From positions 79,668 through 143,667 of the forward strand of contig NZ_AUIV01000006.1 in NCBI RefSeq assembly GCF_000423885.1: a stretch of DNA of 64,000 bases, read 5' to 3'. The translations under genes and the position numbers were made by a program. This document shows positions 52,639 through 62,738 of the stretch, one piece after another; position 1 is the stretch's first letter; every line of letters begins with the position of its first letter. The notes beneath the pieces are model-generated. The model was not told the DNA's origin and made no database searches. It saw only the letters and a list, made by a program, of their open reading frames with translations. The stretch is from Thermomonas fusca DSM 15424. Its GTDB lineage: Bacteria; Pseudomonadota; Gammaproteobacteria; Xanthomonadales; Xanthomonadaceae.

Positions 52639-53916
52639 TCAGCGCTCCAGGATCGCCACCACGCCCATCCCGCCTGCCGTACAGATGCTGACCAGGCAGC
52701 GGCCGCCGCCGCGCTGCTTGAGTTCCTTGGCGGCGGTGGCGACGATGCGCGCGCCGGTGGCAGCGAACGGGTGGCCGGTGGCGAGCGACGAGCCGTTCGG
52801 GTTGATCCTGGCCGGGTCGATGCGGCCCAGCGGCGCGTCCAGGCCGAGCCGGGTCTTGCAGTACTCCTCGCTCTCCCATGCGCGCAGGGTGCACAGCACC
52901 TGTGCGGCGAAGGCTTCGTGGATCTCGTAGAAATCGAAATCCTGCAGCGCCAGGCCGTTGCGCTTGAGCATCTCCGCCACCGCCACGGTCGGCGCCATCA
53001 GCAGGCCTTCGCCGTGGACGAAATCGACCGCCGCGACCTGCGCGTCGCGCAGGTGGCAGAGCACTTCGTGGCCGTGCTGCGCGGCCCATTCGTCGCTGGC
53101 CAGCAGGCAGGCGGAAGCGCCGTCGGTCAGCGGGGTGGAATTGCCGGCGGTGAGGGTGCCCCTGCCGGAGCTCTTGTCGAAGGCCGGCTTGAGCGTGGCC
53201 AGCTTCTCGATGCTGCTGTCGGGGCGCAGGATGTTGTCGCGGTTGACGCCGCGGAAGCTCACCACTAGGTCGTCGAAGAAGCCGCGCGCATAGGCGGCGG
53301 CCAGCTTGTGGTGCGAAGCCGCGGCCAGCTCGTCCTGCGAATCGCGCGAGATGTTCCACTCCTTCGCCATGTCCTCGCAGTGCGCGCCCATCGACTTGCC
53401 GGTGCGCGGCTCGGCCACGCCGGGGAAGTCCGGCTTCAGTTCGGACAGGCGGAAGCCCTTGAACGCGGCCAGCTTGTCCTTGAAGGTCCTGGCCGCGGCG
53501 GCCTTGAGCAGGCGCTGGCGCAGCGCCTTGCCGTAGACGATGGGCACGTCCGAGGTGGTGTCCGAACCACCGCCGATGCCGGCTTCGATCTGCCCGGTGG
53601 CGATCTTGCCGGCGATGTGGACGATGGTGTCCAGCGAAGTGCCGCAGGCGCGCTGCAGGGTGATGCCCGGGGTCAGCGGCGACAGCCCGGAGGACAGCGC
53701 GGCTTCGCGGCCGAGGTTCCAGTCGGACGAATGCTTGATCACCGCGCCCATCGCCACTTCGCCCAGCTGCTGCCCGTGCAGGCCGAATTTCTCGACCAGC
53801 GCGCCCAGCGTGCGCACCGACATGCCAAGGTTGCCGACGTCGGCATAGGCCGTGTTCTGGCGGCAGAACGGGATGCGGACACCACCCAGGATGGCGACGG
53901 GACGACCGTGTTGCAT
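52639..53916 (-). CDS. fadI: Acetyl-CoA C-acyltransferase FadI
   Basis: FadI is the thiolase that ends each round of fatty acid beta-oxidation. The 425-aa product has the nucleophile Cys91 in LQRACGTSLD, His residues in DFYEIHEAFAAQ and ATGHPFAATGAR, and the second catalytic Cys in CTAGGMGVVA. Its length and VRIPFCRQNTAYAD opening fit the FadI subtype. A GAGGTG ribosome-binding site precedes the ATG. The usual FadJ partner is not in the window. It is convergent with the FAD-dehydrogenase gene and divergent from the next gene. Confidence 0.93.
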   Translation of the reverse strand: MQHGRPVAILGGVRIPFCRQNTAYADVGNLGMSVRTLGALVEKFGLHGQQLGEVAMGAVIKHSSDWNLGREAALSSGLSPLTPGITLQRACGTSLDTIVHIAGKIATGQIEAGIGGGSDTTSDVPIVYGKALRQRLLKAAAARTFKDKLAAFKGFRLSELKPDFPGVAEPRTGKSMGAHCEDMAKEWNISRDSQDELAAASHHKLAAAYARGFFDDLVVSFRGVNRDNILRPDSSIEKLATLKPAFDKSSGRGTLTAGNSTPLTDGASACLLASDEWAAQHGHEVLCHLRDAQVAAVDFVHGEGLLMAPTVAVAEMLKRNGLALQDFDFYEIHEAFAAQVLCTLRAWESEEYCKTRLGLDAPLGRIDPARINPNGSSLATGHPFAATGARIVATAAKELKQRGGGRCLVSICTAGGMGVVAILER

Positions 53917-53994
53917 GGCACACCTCGGGGTCTGGCCCGCGACGCGGGCATAATGGGTCGAGTGTAGCGTCGCTCTTCCGAGTCAGGACTCAAC

Positions 53995-54882
53995 ATGTCG
54001 TTCACCGCGCCAGACCTTGCCGTGTTCCGCGGCGTCATCGCCATCGAACTGCGCGACGGCGGCATGCCGGAGCGCGCCGCGCTAGCCGCCGGCAGCGCCG
54101 GCGAGGTGGCCGCGCTGCTGGGCCGCGATCTTGCCAAGCTGACCCCGGACGTGGCCGACTGCGAACTGGCGCTGATGGCGGCGCATTTCGATCCGGCCGA
54201 AGCGCTGCGCCCCGGCTGGCCGCTGCACCAGCGCGTCATCGAGCTGCTGCAGCGCGCGCCGGGACAGGCGCAGGGCGCGCGCGTGATCGGCTTCGGCGCG
54301 GATGCGCAGGGCGATGTGCCGCAGCCGCTGCAATGCGATCCGGCGCTGGCCGGAGGCGGCCTGCGGGTGATGCCGTTCGTGCTGCGCGGGGCTGGCCTTG
54401 CGGCCGCCGCGGAGCAGCTGGAATCCAAGCTGTTCGACTGCGGCATGGCCCAGGCCGACGCCGCGCTGGCGCTGCAGGACGGGCTGGGCGCGCGGATCGA
54501 ACACATCCGCTACCTGAGCCTGCACGACCTGCTGGCGATGATGGCGATGCAGTACCAGAACGTCGGTCTGGACGCGCTGTGGTCGCTGCTGGAGCACGCG
54601 CTGATCGGGCCGATGCTGGCCGAGAAGGACGCCGAGTTCCTGCTCGACGCGGCGCCGGAACCGCTGGCCCGCTACGGCGACGGCGAGGTACGGATCGCAA
54701 TGCTGTCGCCGCAGGCGTGGCGTGCGCGCAATGCGCCGGAAGAAACCGACAGCGGCAAGCTGGAGCGCGGTTTCATCCGTTTCCAGGCGCGCCAGCGCCA
54801 GTACGCGGCGGTGCTGGAAGTGCACGGCGTGCAGGTGCAGTTCGTCCACTGCGGCGACGGCAGCAGCGACTGCTTGCGCTGA
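53995..54882 (+). CDS. Conserved hypothetical protein
   Basis: The 295-aa product has no signal peptide, membrane helix or motif I recognise. It begins MSFTAPDLAVFRGVIAIEL, is leucine- and alanine-rich, and has a distinctive central stretch LHDLLAMMAMQYQNVGLDALW near 180. Coding character is good: GC-rich third positions like the neighbours, and no competing frame. It is divergent from fadI. CATAAT at 53949-53954 may be its -10; the short inverted repeat GAGTC-AG-GACTC lies just before the ATG. Function unknown. Confidence 0.75.
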   Translation: MSFTAPDLAVFRGVIAIELRDGGMPERAALAAGSAGEVAALLGRDLAKLTPDVADCELALMAAHFDPAEALRPGWPLHQRVIELLQRAPGQAQGARVIGFGADAQGDVPQPLQCDPALAGGGLRVMPFVLRGAGLAAAAEQLESKLFDCGMAQADAALALQDGLGARIEHIRYLSLHDLLAMMAMQYQNVGLDALWSLLEHALIGPMLAEKDAEFLLDAAPEPLARYGDGEVRIAMLSPQAWRARNAPEETDSGKLERGFIRFQARQRQYAAVLEVHGVQVQFVHCGDGSSDCLR

Positions 54883-54929
54883 GGCAGGCGCGCCCTGCGG
54901 CGCGCGCTGCCGTCATGCCCTGCTCAGGG
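54883..54929. terminator. Hairpins between convergent genes
   Basis: Directly after the stop, GGCAG-GCGCGCC and GGCGCGC-G-CTGCC form a 12-bp stem with a 4-nt loop and one bulge (54883-54911). CCCTG/CAGGG forms a second hairpin at 54918-54929. There is no T-tract, so if this works as a terminator it is atypical or Rho-assisted. It fills the 51-bp gap before the end of sodC. Confidence 0.45.
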
Positions 54930-54933
54930 CGCG

Positions 54934-55515
54934 TCAGGGAGCGGTCACCCGGATCACCCCGCAGGCCACCCGTGCACCGGCGTTGCCGGCCGGCTGGCTG
55001 CTGTAGTCGTCCGCGTTGGCGTGGACGATGAGTGCGCGGCCGGCGATGTCGTTGGCACTGGCGCCGCCGAGGCTGACTCCGGAGAAGTGTGCGTTGACCC
55101 GCGCCACGCCTTGGGCATCTGCAACCAGGTTGTCGCCATCGCCGGCATGGTGCGCGCTGTGCCCGGCGCGGCCATGCGGCTTCGCGGCGGGGTTGAAGTG
55201 GCCGCCGGCGCTGCTGGCATCGGCCGCGCTGCAGTCGCCCTTCTCGTGGATATGGAAGCCGTGGCTGCTGTTGGCCTGCAGGCCGCCGATCTCGCCGGTG
55301 ATGTGCACGCCGTCGCCCATCGGCACCAGCGCCAGCCGGCCGCTGACCAGGCTGCCGGAGGCCGAGGCGAGGTTGGCGATGGCCTGCGTGGCAGTGCTCG
55401 CGTTGTGCTTGCTCACGGCGGGCGCGTCGGGCCTCGCGGTTTGCGGCGCCGTGCTGGCGCAGGCCGTCAATGCTGCGGCGAGGGTGGCGATGGCGATTCG
55501 GGGCAAGGGATTCAT
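54934..55515 (-). CDS. sodC: Superoxide dismutase [Cu-Zn], lipoprotein
   Basis: SodC removes superoxide in the periplasm. The 193-aa product has a lipoprotein signal with AAALTAC (Cys19), and the metal ligands in SHGFHIHEKGDC, AGGHFNPAAKPHG, GHSAHHAGDGDNL and ALIVHANADDY. The disulfide cysteine lies near the C-terminus in ARVACGVIRV. All expected copper and zinc histidines and the Asp are present. A GGAGA box precedes the ATG. It lies 79 bp downstream of ntrC on the same strand. Confidence 0.95.
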   Translation of the reverse strand: MNPLPRIAIATLAAALTACASTAPQTARPDAPAVSKHNASTATQAIANLASASGSLVSGRLALVPMGDGVHITGEIGGLQANSSHGFHIHEKGDCSAADASSAGGHFNPAAKPHGRAGHSAHHAGDGDNLVADAQGVARVNAHFSGVSLGGASANDIAGRALIVHANADDYSSQPAGNAGARVACGVIRVTAP

Positions 55516-55594
55516 GACGGTCTCCGTTGGCTGACAGGGCACTATGTCGGGATGCGGCTTCAGTTGGGATGAAGAAGTTGCAGTCCGCATGCCG

Positions 55595-56993
<1,399 letters not shown>

Positions 56994-57001
<8 letters not shown>

Positions 57002-58034
57002 CGGTCTGCTCCGCATCGCTGGCCAGCGGCAGCAGCAGAGTGAACACGGTATGCCCCGGCCGCGAGCGCCAGGTCAGGGCCCCGCGGTGTTCGCGCGCCA
57101 CCTGCTGGGCCAGTGCCAGCCCCAGCCCGGTGCCATCGGCGCGGCCGCTGACCAGCGGCAGCAGCAGATGTTCGGCCAGTTCCGCCGGCACCCCGCGGCC
57201 GTCGTCGATCACTTCCAGCCGCAGCGCCAGCGCCAGCAGCGCCTCGCCCAGGCGCGCGCCGTGTTCGACGCGGGTGCGCAGGGTCACGCTGCCGGCGCCG
57301 GCTTCGATGGCGTTGCGCACCAGGTTCCAGATCGCCTGCGAGAGGCGGTCGGCGTCGCCGGCGAATTCCGGCAGCGAGGGGTCGTAGTCGCGCTGCAGTT
57401 GCACCGCCCAGCCGGCATCGCTTTCCGCCAGCCGCAGCACGCGATCCAGCACGGCGTGGATGTTGAGCTCGGCGAATGCCTGCGGCGGCGCCGGGTTGAG
57501 CAGGCCGTCCACCAGCGTGGCCAGCCGCTGCACCTCGCTTTCGATGATGCCGGTCAGCTCGCGCGCGTCGGCATCGACCCGCCGCGCCAGCAGCTGCGCC
57601 GCACCCTTGATGCCCAGCAGCGGATTGCGCAGCTCGTGCGCCAGCCCCTTCAGCGAGGCGGCCAGCGCGGAGGGCAGCAGCTGCGCCGGGTCGCCGCCGG
57701 GAAATTCGTCGACCGGGTGCGCTTCCAGCCACAGCCCGTCCTCCGCCGGGGTCAGCCACAGGTCGGCGAAGCGCAGCGCATCGCTGCCCGGCAGCGCCAG
57801 CCCGACCCGACGCAGCCGCGCCGGGGCGTCCTGCGGCTGCGCCAGCCGGGCGGCCAGCTGGTTGCCCTCGCGCTCCAGCGCGGCCGCGTGCAGGCCGATC
57901 AGCCGGCGCCGGCTGACTCCCAGCCAGCGCGCGCTGGCCGCGTTGGCGAACGCCACCACGCCCTGCGCATCCAGCTGCAGCAGCGGCGTGGTCAGGGCGT
58001 CGAGGACGCTGTCGGCGGGGTCAGGCAGGCGCAT
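56994..58034 (-). CDS. ntrB: Nitrogen regulation sensor kinase NtrB (GlnL)
   Basis: NtrB phosphorylates or dephosphorylates NtrC under control of PII proteins. The 346-aa cytosolic product has a PAS domain (about 8-110), HisKA with His133 in GLAHELRNPLLGIKG, an N-box in AIWNLVRNAIEAG, a G1 box IDDGRGVP and a G2 box DGTGLGLALAQQ. The kinase is complete, unlike the two-component sensor at 16684. The only good start is the ATG at 58034, which overlaps a palindromic NtrC site and has no Shine-Dalgarno. Confidence 0.95.
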
Positions 58035-58053
58035 TGCACTAATTTAGTGCAAT
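58033..58053. promoter_or_regulatory. Perfect palindrome matching the NtrC operator, over the ntrB start
   Basis: ATTGCACTAA-T-TTAGTGCAAT is a perfect 21-bp palindrome containing TGCAC-N7-GTGCA, the enteric NtrC consensus. It covers two bases of the ntrB ATG (58034 to 58032, read leftward) and the sequence just upstream, where a promoter would be expected. It is the clearest regulatory signal in the window and implies NtrC autoregulation, probably repression. Binding is inferred, not shown. Confidence 0.75.
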
Positions 58054-58128
58054 TGCGCCGCGCCGGCTTCACATGCCTGCCAACCGCGGCCCGGCAGGAT
58101 CTGGACAGGTTCCGCTCGAGGCTCTGCC

Positions 58129-59286
58129 ATGCACCAGCTCCGCCACGCCACCCCCCTGCTGTTGATCGCGCTGGCTGCCTGCGGCGCGCAATCGCCCGCC
58201 GTGAACGCGGCAAACGAGGCCATGGGCCGAACCGCGCCGGAAGCCGCACCGGCGCCGGTGCCCGCGCCCGCGGCACCCGAACCCGCCGCAGCCCCGTCGG
58301 CACCCCCGGTTGCCGCGCCGCCGGTGCTCGGGCCGCAGCCGGTGCGGGCCTGGGGCACCGGGCCGGCTGCGGTGCCGATGATCGAGGATGAGCCTGCGCC
58401 GGTCGCCGCCAGTGGGCAGGACGCCAACGATCCGGCGATGACCACCGGCAAGGCCAGCGTGCTGCGGGCGCAGGTGCTGCTGCTGCGCGCGCACTACTCC
58501 GGCGGCGAGATCGATGGCCTGGCCGGCAAGAACCTGGCGCGCGCGGTGCGCGGCTATCAGGCGGCTCAGGGGATCGAAGCATCCGGCAAGCTGGACGCCG
58601 CGACCTGGGCGGCGCTGAACCAGGACGCGGCGCCGGTGCTGGTTGAATACACGCTCACGGCCGAGGACGTGGCCGGCCCGTATGCGCCCACTCCGGAACA
58701 GCCGGCAGACAAGGCGAAGATGCCGCGCCTGGTCTATCAGGACGTCTTCGAAATGCTGGGCGAGCGCTTCAACGGCAAGCCTGCGCTGATCCGCGCGCTG
58801 AACCCCGGCGTCGAGATGGTGACGGGCACCCGGCTGGTAGTGCCGCATACGCGCCCGGCGCAGCAGTTGCCGAAGGCGGCCAAGCTGGTGGTGGACAAGT
58901 CGGACGGGCTGCTGCAGCTGCTCGACAGCGATGACCGGGTGTATGCGCAGTTCCCGGCGTCCACCGGCTCCACCCGGTTTCCGCTGCCGATCGGCGACTG
59001 GAAGATCACCACCGTGGTGCGCGAACCCGACTACCGCTACGACCCCGACCTGCTGGTCAACCAACCCAAGGGCGCCAAGCCGGCGATGCTGCCGCCGGGC
59101 CCCAACGGGCCGGTGGGGCTGGTGTGGATGGGCATCGACAAGCCGCATTACGGCATCCACGGCACCCCGGAGCCCGGCGACATCAGCCGCGACCAGTCCA
59201 GCGGCTGCGTGCGGCTGACCAACTTCGCCGCGCTGGCGGTGGCCGGCGCGGTGGCGGCCGGCACCCCGGTCAGCTTCCGCGACTGA
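58129..59286 (+). CDS. L,D-transpeptidase lipoprotein with peptidoglycan-binding domain
   Basis: The 385-aa product has a lipoprotein signal (LLIALAAC, Cys18), a Pro/Ala-rich linker to about residue 100 and a PG_binding_1 domain at about 112-165 (GGEIDGLAGKNLARAVRGYQ). A LysM-like stretch follows near 200-240 and then a YkuD catalytic domain (about 245-385) with IHGTPEPGDIS and the nucleophile Cys in SSGCVRLTN. It could make 3-3 crosslinks or attach proteins to peptidoglycan. It diverges from ntrB and precedes an M23 peptidase gene by 5 nt. Confidence 0.92.
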   Translation: MHQLRHATPLLLIALAACGAQSPAVNAANEAMGRTAPEAAPAPVPAPAAPEPAAAPSAPPVAAPPVLGPQPVRAWGTGPAAVPMIEDEPAPVAASGQDANDPAMTTGKASVLRAQVLLLRAHYSGGEIDGLAGKNLARAVRGYQAAQGIEASGKLDAATWAALNQDAAPVLVEYTLTAEDVAGPYAPTPEQPADKAKMPRLVYQDVFEMLGERFNGKPALIRALNPGVEMVTGTRLVVPHTRPAQQLPKAAKLVVDKSDGLLQLLDSDDRVYAQFPASTGSTRFPLPIGDWKITTVVREPDYRYDPDLLVNQPKGAKPAMLPPGPNGPVGLVWMGIDKPHYGIHGTPEPGDISRDQSSGCVRLTNFAALAVAGAVAAGTPVSFRD

Positions 59287-59291
59287 AGGCC

Positions 59292-59972
59292 GTGGGTGTC
59301 GCGCGCCGAACCCGCCGGAGCCTGCGCGCGCTGCTGTATGTGGCGTTCGCGCTGCTCGCCGTGGGCATTGCCTGCCGGCGCCAAACCCCGCAAGCGCAGA
59401 TTGGGCATGCAGACGATGCGGTCATCGCGACCGAGCCGGCGGCCGCGCCCTTCGACGAGTCCACCGCGCCAGCGCGGCCTGCGCCGGTGGTCGCCGCCGC
59501 AACGCCGTCGCCGGCCGCCGACGCCCGGGCCGCGCCAGCGGCTGGCCTGCTGATTCCGGTCCGCGGCGTCAGCGCGCAGCAGCTGCGCGACACCTTCACC
59601 GATGCGCGCAGCAGCGGCCGCGCGCACGATGCCATCGACATCATGGCGGCGGCGGGCACGCCCGTGCTGGCGGTGGCCGACGGCAGCGTCGAAAAACTGT
59701 TCGCGAGCCAGCGCGGCGGCATCACCCTGTACCAGTTCAACCCGCAGCGCACCCACGCCTACTACTACGCCCATCTGCAGGGGTATGCGCCGGGCATCGC
59801 CGAACACCAGGTGCTGCGGCGCGGGCAGGTGATCGGCTACGTCGGCGCCACCGGCAATGCCAGCGCGGACGCGCCGCACCTGCACTTCGCGGTGTTCGAG
59901 CTTGGCCCGGAGCGGCGCTGGTGGGAAGGAACCGCGATCAATCCGTATCCGCTGCTGGTTGCGCCGCGCTGA
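59292..59972 (+). CDS. M23 family metallopeptidase (peptidoglycan hydrolase)
   Basis: The 226-aa product has an N-terminal hydrophobic segment ending LLAVGIAC, possibly a lipoprotein signal, a Pro/Ala-rich linker, and an M23 LytM-type domain at about 90-226. Zinc ligands are in RAHDAIDIMAA and the C-terminal PHLHFAVFEL. Such enzymes cut peptide crosslinks in peptidoglycan. No ATG is available before the signal; the GTG at 59292 is the best start and is uncertain by about 15 codons. Its TGA abuts the convergent amidase stop to form TGATCA. Confidence 0.85.
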   Translation: MGVARRTRRSLRALLYVAFALLAVGIACRRQTPQAQIGHADDAVIATEPAAAPFDESTAPARPAPVVAAATPSPAADARAAPAAGLLIPVRGVSAQQLRDTFTDARSSGRAHDAIDIMAAAGTPVLAVADGSVEKLFASQRGGITLYQFNPQRTHAYYYAHLQGYAPGIAEHQVLRRGQVIGYVGATGNASADAPHLHFAVFELGPERRWWEGTAINPYPLLVAPR

Positions 59973-60728
59973 TCACTGCCCCAGCTTCTGCGCCGCCAGC
60001 GCATGCAGGATGCGCAGGTCTTCCGCATCGAACGTTGCCGCGGGATCTTCGCCGTCGTCGCGGCCGCGGTAGTGGCGGTGGAAGGCGCGCACCGCCGCTG
60101 CGCGGTCCTCCAGCGGATAGCCGATCGCTGCCATCGCCAGCCACGGATCGAAGCCGGCCGGCGGATCGACCAGCTCGCCGCGCGGCCACAGGCCGTAGCC
60201 GGCATCGGCCAGACGCTGCCAGGGAAACAGCGCGCCGGGGTCGCGCTTGCGGGTGGGCGCTAGATCGGCGTGGGCGATCACCTGCGTTTTCGGGATCGAC
60301 AGGCGGGTGGTGAGGTCGTCCAGCAGCCGCAGCAGCGTGACCAGCTGCGCCTCGGTGTAGGGCTCGCCCACTTCGTTGTCGATCTCGATGCCGATCGAGG
60401 TGGAATTGAGGTCGGTCAGCGTGCCCCAGCGGCCGCCGCCGGCATGCCAGGCGCGCTCGCTGTCGGCCACCAGCTGGTAGAGCCGGCCATCGTCGCCGAT
60501 CAGGTAGTGCGAGCTTACCGGCCCGTGGCGGTTGGCGGTGCGCAGGGTGTCCAGGCTCTGCTGCGCGGAGGCCTGTTCGGTGGCGTGGAGGACGATCACC
60601 ACCGGCCGGCGCTGGTCGAGGTTGGGCGACGGCACCCATTCGGCAAGCGGGTTGCGGGAAGGCGCCTCGACGTGCGCGCAGGAAGCGGCCAGCAGGCAGG
60701 CCGGGAGCAAGAGCAGGAATCGGCGCAT
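59973..60728 (-). CDS. amiD: N-acetylmuramoyl-L-alanine amidase, AmiD-type lipoprotein
   Basis: The 251-aa product has a lipoprotein signal (PACLLAASC, Cys17), so it is probably in the outer membrane. Its Amidase_2 domain has a zinc His in VIVLHATEQ, SSHYLIGDDGRLYQLV, the AWHAGGG histidine, IGIEIDNEV and VIAHADLAPTRKRDPG. A C-terminal helical PG-binding-like segment starts near 185 (GELVDPPAGFDPW). This fits AmiD rather than the cytosolic AmpD. It cleaves between MurNAc and L-Ala in peptidoglycan fragments. Confidence 0.9.
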   Translation of the reverse strand: MRRFLLLLPACLLAASCAHVEAPSRNPLAEWVPSPNLDQRRPVVIVLHATEQASAQQSLDTLRTANRHGPVSSHYLIGDDGRLYQLVADSERAWHAGGGRWGTLTDLNSTSIGIEIDNEVGEPYTEAQLVTLLRLLDDLTTRLSIPKTQVIAHADLAPTRKRDPGALFPWQRLADAGYGLWPRGELVDPPAGFDPWLAMAAIGYPLEDRAAAVRAFHRHYRGRDDGEDPAATFDAEDLRILHALAAQKLGQ

Positions 60729-60805
60729 GCCCGGATCTTAGCCCGTGCTTGGGCCCGGAGGGGCTGCTAGCCTGTCGCCACCTATCGCAAAGTGCATCCG
60801 GCAGC

Positions 60806-62707
60806 ATGCCCCAGTCATTGCCCGCATCCATGGACATGTCGCATGCCGCGGGCCTCGCGTGGCTGCGGCAGCGACGCCTGCAGCAGCTGCTGTGGGTGCT
60901 CGTGGCGGTGTTTGGCCTGCTGATCGTGATGAACCTTGTTTTCGGGCGCTACCGCAGTGCCGGACTGGAGATGGTGATTATCTTGTCGCTGGCGCTGGCG
61001 ATGCACTGGAACCAGCGCGCCCGGACAATGCATGCGGTCGGGCTGACGGTGGCCACGCTGCTGCTGGGGCTGTGCGTCCTCATGGTCAACAACCAAGGCC
61101 TGTACGACGAGGCGCCAATGGCGTTCCCGGCGCTGCTGCTGTTTGCCGGGCTATTCGGCTTCAGGCGCATGTTCTGGGGCTTGGTGTGCGGCATGCTGGC
61201 GGTGGTGGCGCTGTTGTTCTTCCTGCACCAGGCCGGGGTGTTCCATAGCGCGCCGGTGATGCCGCTGGACTGGCGGCGGCCGTTCGTCATCGGCCTGATC
61301 GTGCTGGTCACCGGTCTGTTCGCGTGGCTGCTCACCAGTGACCTGATGCTGGCGATGCGCCAGCTGGAAGCGGAAAAACGCGCGCTGGAGGCATCGCACG
61401 CGCGGATCGAGGTGCTGGCGCAGCGCGACAGCCTGACCGGCCTGCCCAACCGTTCGCTGGCGCGCGAACGGCTGGGCTTCCTGCTGCAGCAGGCGCGGCG
61501 CAGCGGCGGCATGGTCGCGGTGATGTTCCTCGACCTCGACAACTTCAAGACCATCAACGATTCGCTGGGCCACGCCGCCGGCGACGACCTGCTCTGCCAG
61601 GTCGCCGACAAGCTGCGCGCCTGCGTGCGCGAGACCGACACGGTGGCGCGGGTGTCCGGCGACGAGTTCCTGATCCTGCTCGGCGACCTGCAGGACGAGG
61701 ACGCGATCGTGGCGGTGGTGGCGAAGGTGACCCATCTGCTGGGCCGCGCGTTCACCGTCGAGGGCGTGGAGGTGCTGGTCACCGCCTCGCTCGGGATCGC
61801 GGTGGCGCCGCGCGACGGCGAGGATGCCGACCTGCTGCTGAAGAACGCCGACACCGCGATGTACCAGTCCAAGGACGCCGGCCGCAACACGTTCTGCTTC
61901 TTCGATGCCAGCATGAACGAGAGCGTCACCGAGCACCTGCACATCGCCTCGGGCCTGCGCTCGGCGCTGGCATCGGGTGAGCTGCAGCTGCACTACCAGC
62001 CGCAGTTCGACCTGCACAGCGGGCGCATCCTCGGCGCCGAGGCGCTGCTGCGCTGGCATCACCCGGAGCTGGGCTGGATCCCGCCCGGCAAGTTCATCCC
62101 GATCGCCGAACGCAGCGGCCTGATCAACGAACTTGGCACCTGGGTGCTGCGGCAGGCCTGCCGTGACGCCCAGGCATGGCGCAGCGACGGCCTGGGCGAA
62201 CTGCGGGTGGCGGTGAACGTGTCGCCGCTGCAGTTCCGCCGCGACGACATCGAGCGCGAAGTCGCGCAGGCGCTGTTGGCCAGCGGCCTGCCGGCCACCG
62301 CGCTGGAGCTGGAATTGACCGAGTCGCTGCTGGTGGCCGACGCGCGCAACATCGGCGACGTGCTGCAGCGGCTGGGCGCGCAGGGGGTGCAGATCGCCAT
62401 CGACGACTTCGGCACCGGCTATTCCAACCTCGGCTACCTGCGCCGCTTCTCGGTGCACCGGCTGAAGATCGACCAGTCGTTCGTGCGCCGGATGTGCATC
62501 AACGCCCATGACGAGGGACTGGTGCGCGCGATCATCGAAATGGCGCACTGCCTGGACCTGCAGACCATTGCCGAGGGCGTGGAGGACAGTCAGACCCTGG
62601 AGCGCCTGCACGCGTTCGGCTGCGAATACGCGCAGGGGTACCACTGGTCGCCGGCGCTGCCGGGGGAGGCGTTCGTGGACTACGTGCGGGCGCACCAGCC
62701 CGCCTGA
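60806..62707 (+). CDS. GGDEF/EAL c-di-GMP protein with membrane sensor
   Basis: The 633-aa product has an N-terminal membrane domain of about five or six helices (about 27-178), a short coiled segment, a GGDEF domain (about 200-370) and an EAL domain (about 380-633). The diguanylate cyclase signature is SGDEF (284-288), a variant of GGDEF, and an intact RxxD I-site (RETD, 275-278) lies five residues before it. The EAL domain looks active: EALLRW at 412, NVSPLQF, ELTES, IDDFGTGYSNLGYL, LKIDQSF and IAEGVE are all present. It may make, bind or break down c-di-GMP. The start could be GTG at 60749 or the ATG at 60806. Confidence 0.9.
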   Translation: MPQSLPASMDMSHAAGLAWLRQRRLQQLLWVLVAVFGLLIVMNLVFGRYRSAGLEMVIILSLALAMHWNQRARTMHAVGLTVATLLLGLCVLMVNNQGLYDEAPMAFPALLLFAGLFGFRRMFWGLVCGMLAVVALLFFLHQAGVFHSAPVMPLDWRRPFVIGLIVLVTGLFAWLLTSDLMLAMRQLEAEKRALEASHARIEVLAQRDSLTGLPNRSLARERLGFLLQQARRSGGMVAVMFLDLDNFKTINDSLGHAAGDDLLCQVADKLRACVRETDTVARVSGDEFLILLGDLQDEDAIVAVVAKVTHLLGRAFTVEGVEVLVTASLGIAVAPRDGEDADLLLKNADTAMYQSKDAGRNTFCFFDASMNESVTEHLHIASGLRSALASGELQLHYQPQFDLHSGRILGAEALLRWHHPELGWIPPGKFIPIAERSGLINELGTWVLRQACRDAQAWRSDGLGELRVAVNVSPLQFRRDDIEREVAQALLASGLPATALELELTESLLVADARNIGDVLQRLGAQGVQIAIDDFGTGYSNLGYLRRFSVHRLKIDQSFVRRMCINAHDEGLVRAIIEMAHCLDLQTIAEGVEDSQTLERLHAFGCEYAQGYHWSPALPGEAFVDYVRAHQPA

Positions 62708-62738
62708 TCGGCTGACCAAGCGGGCCGATGCGGCGCCA

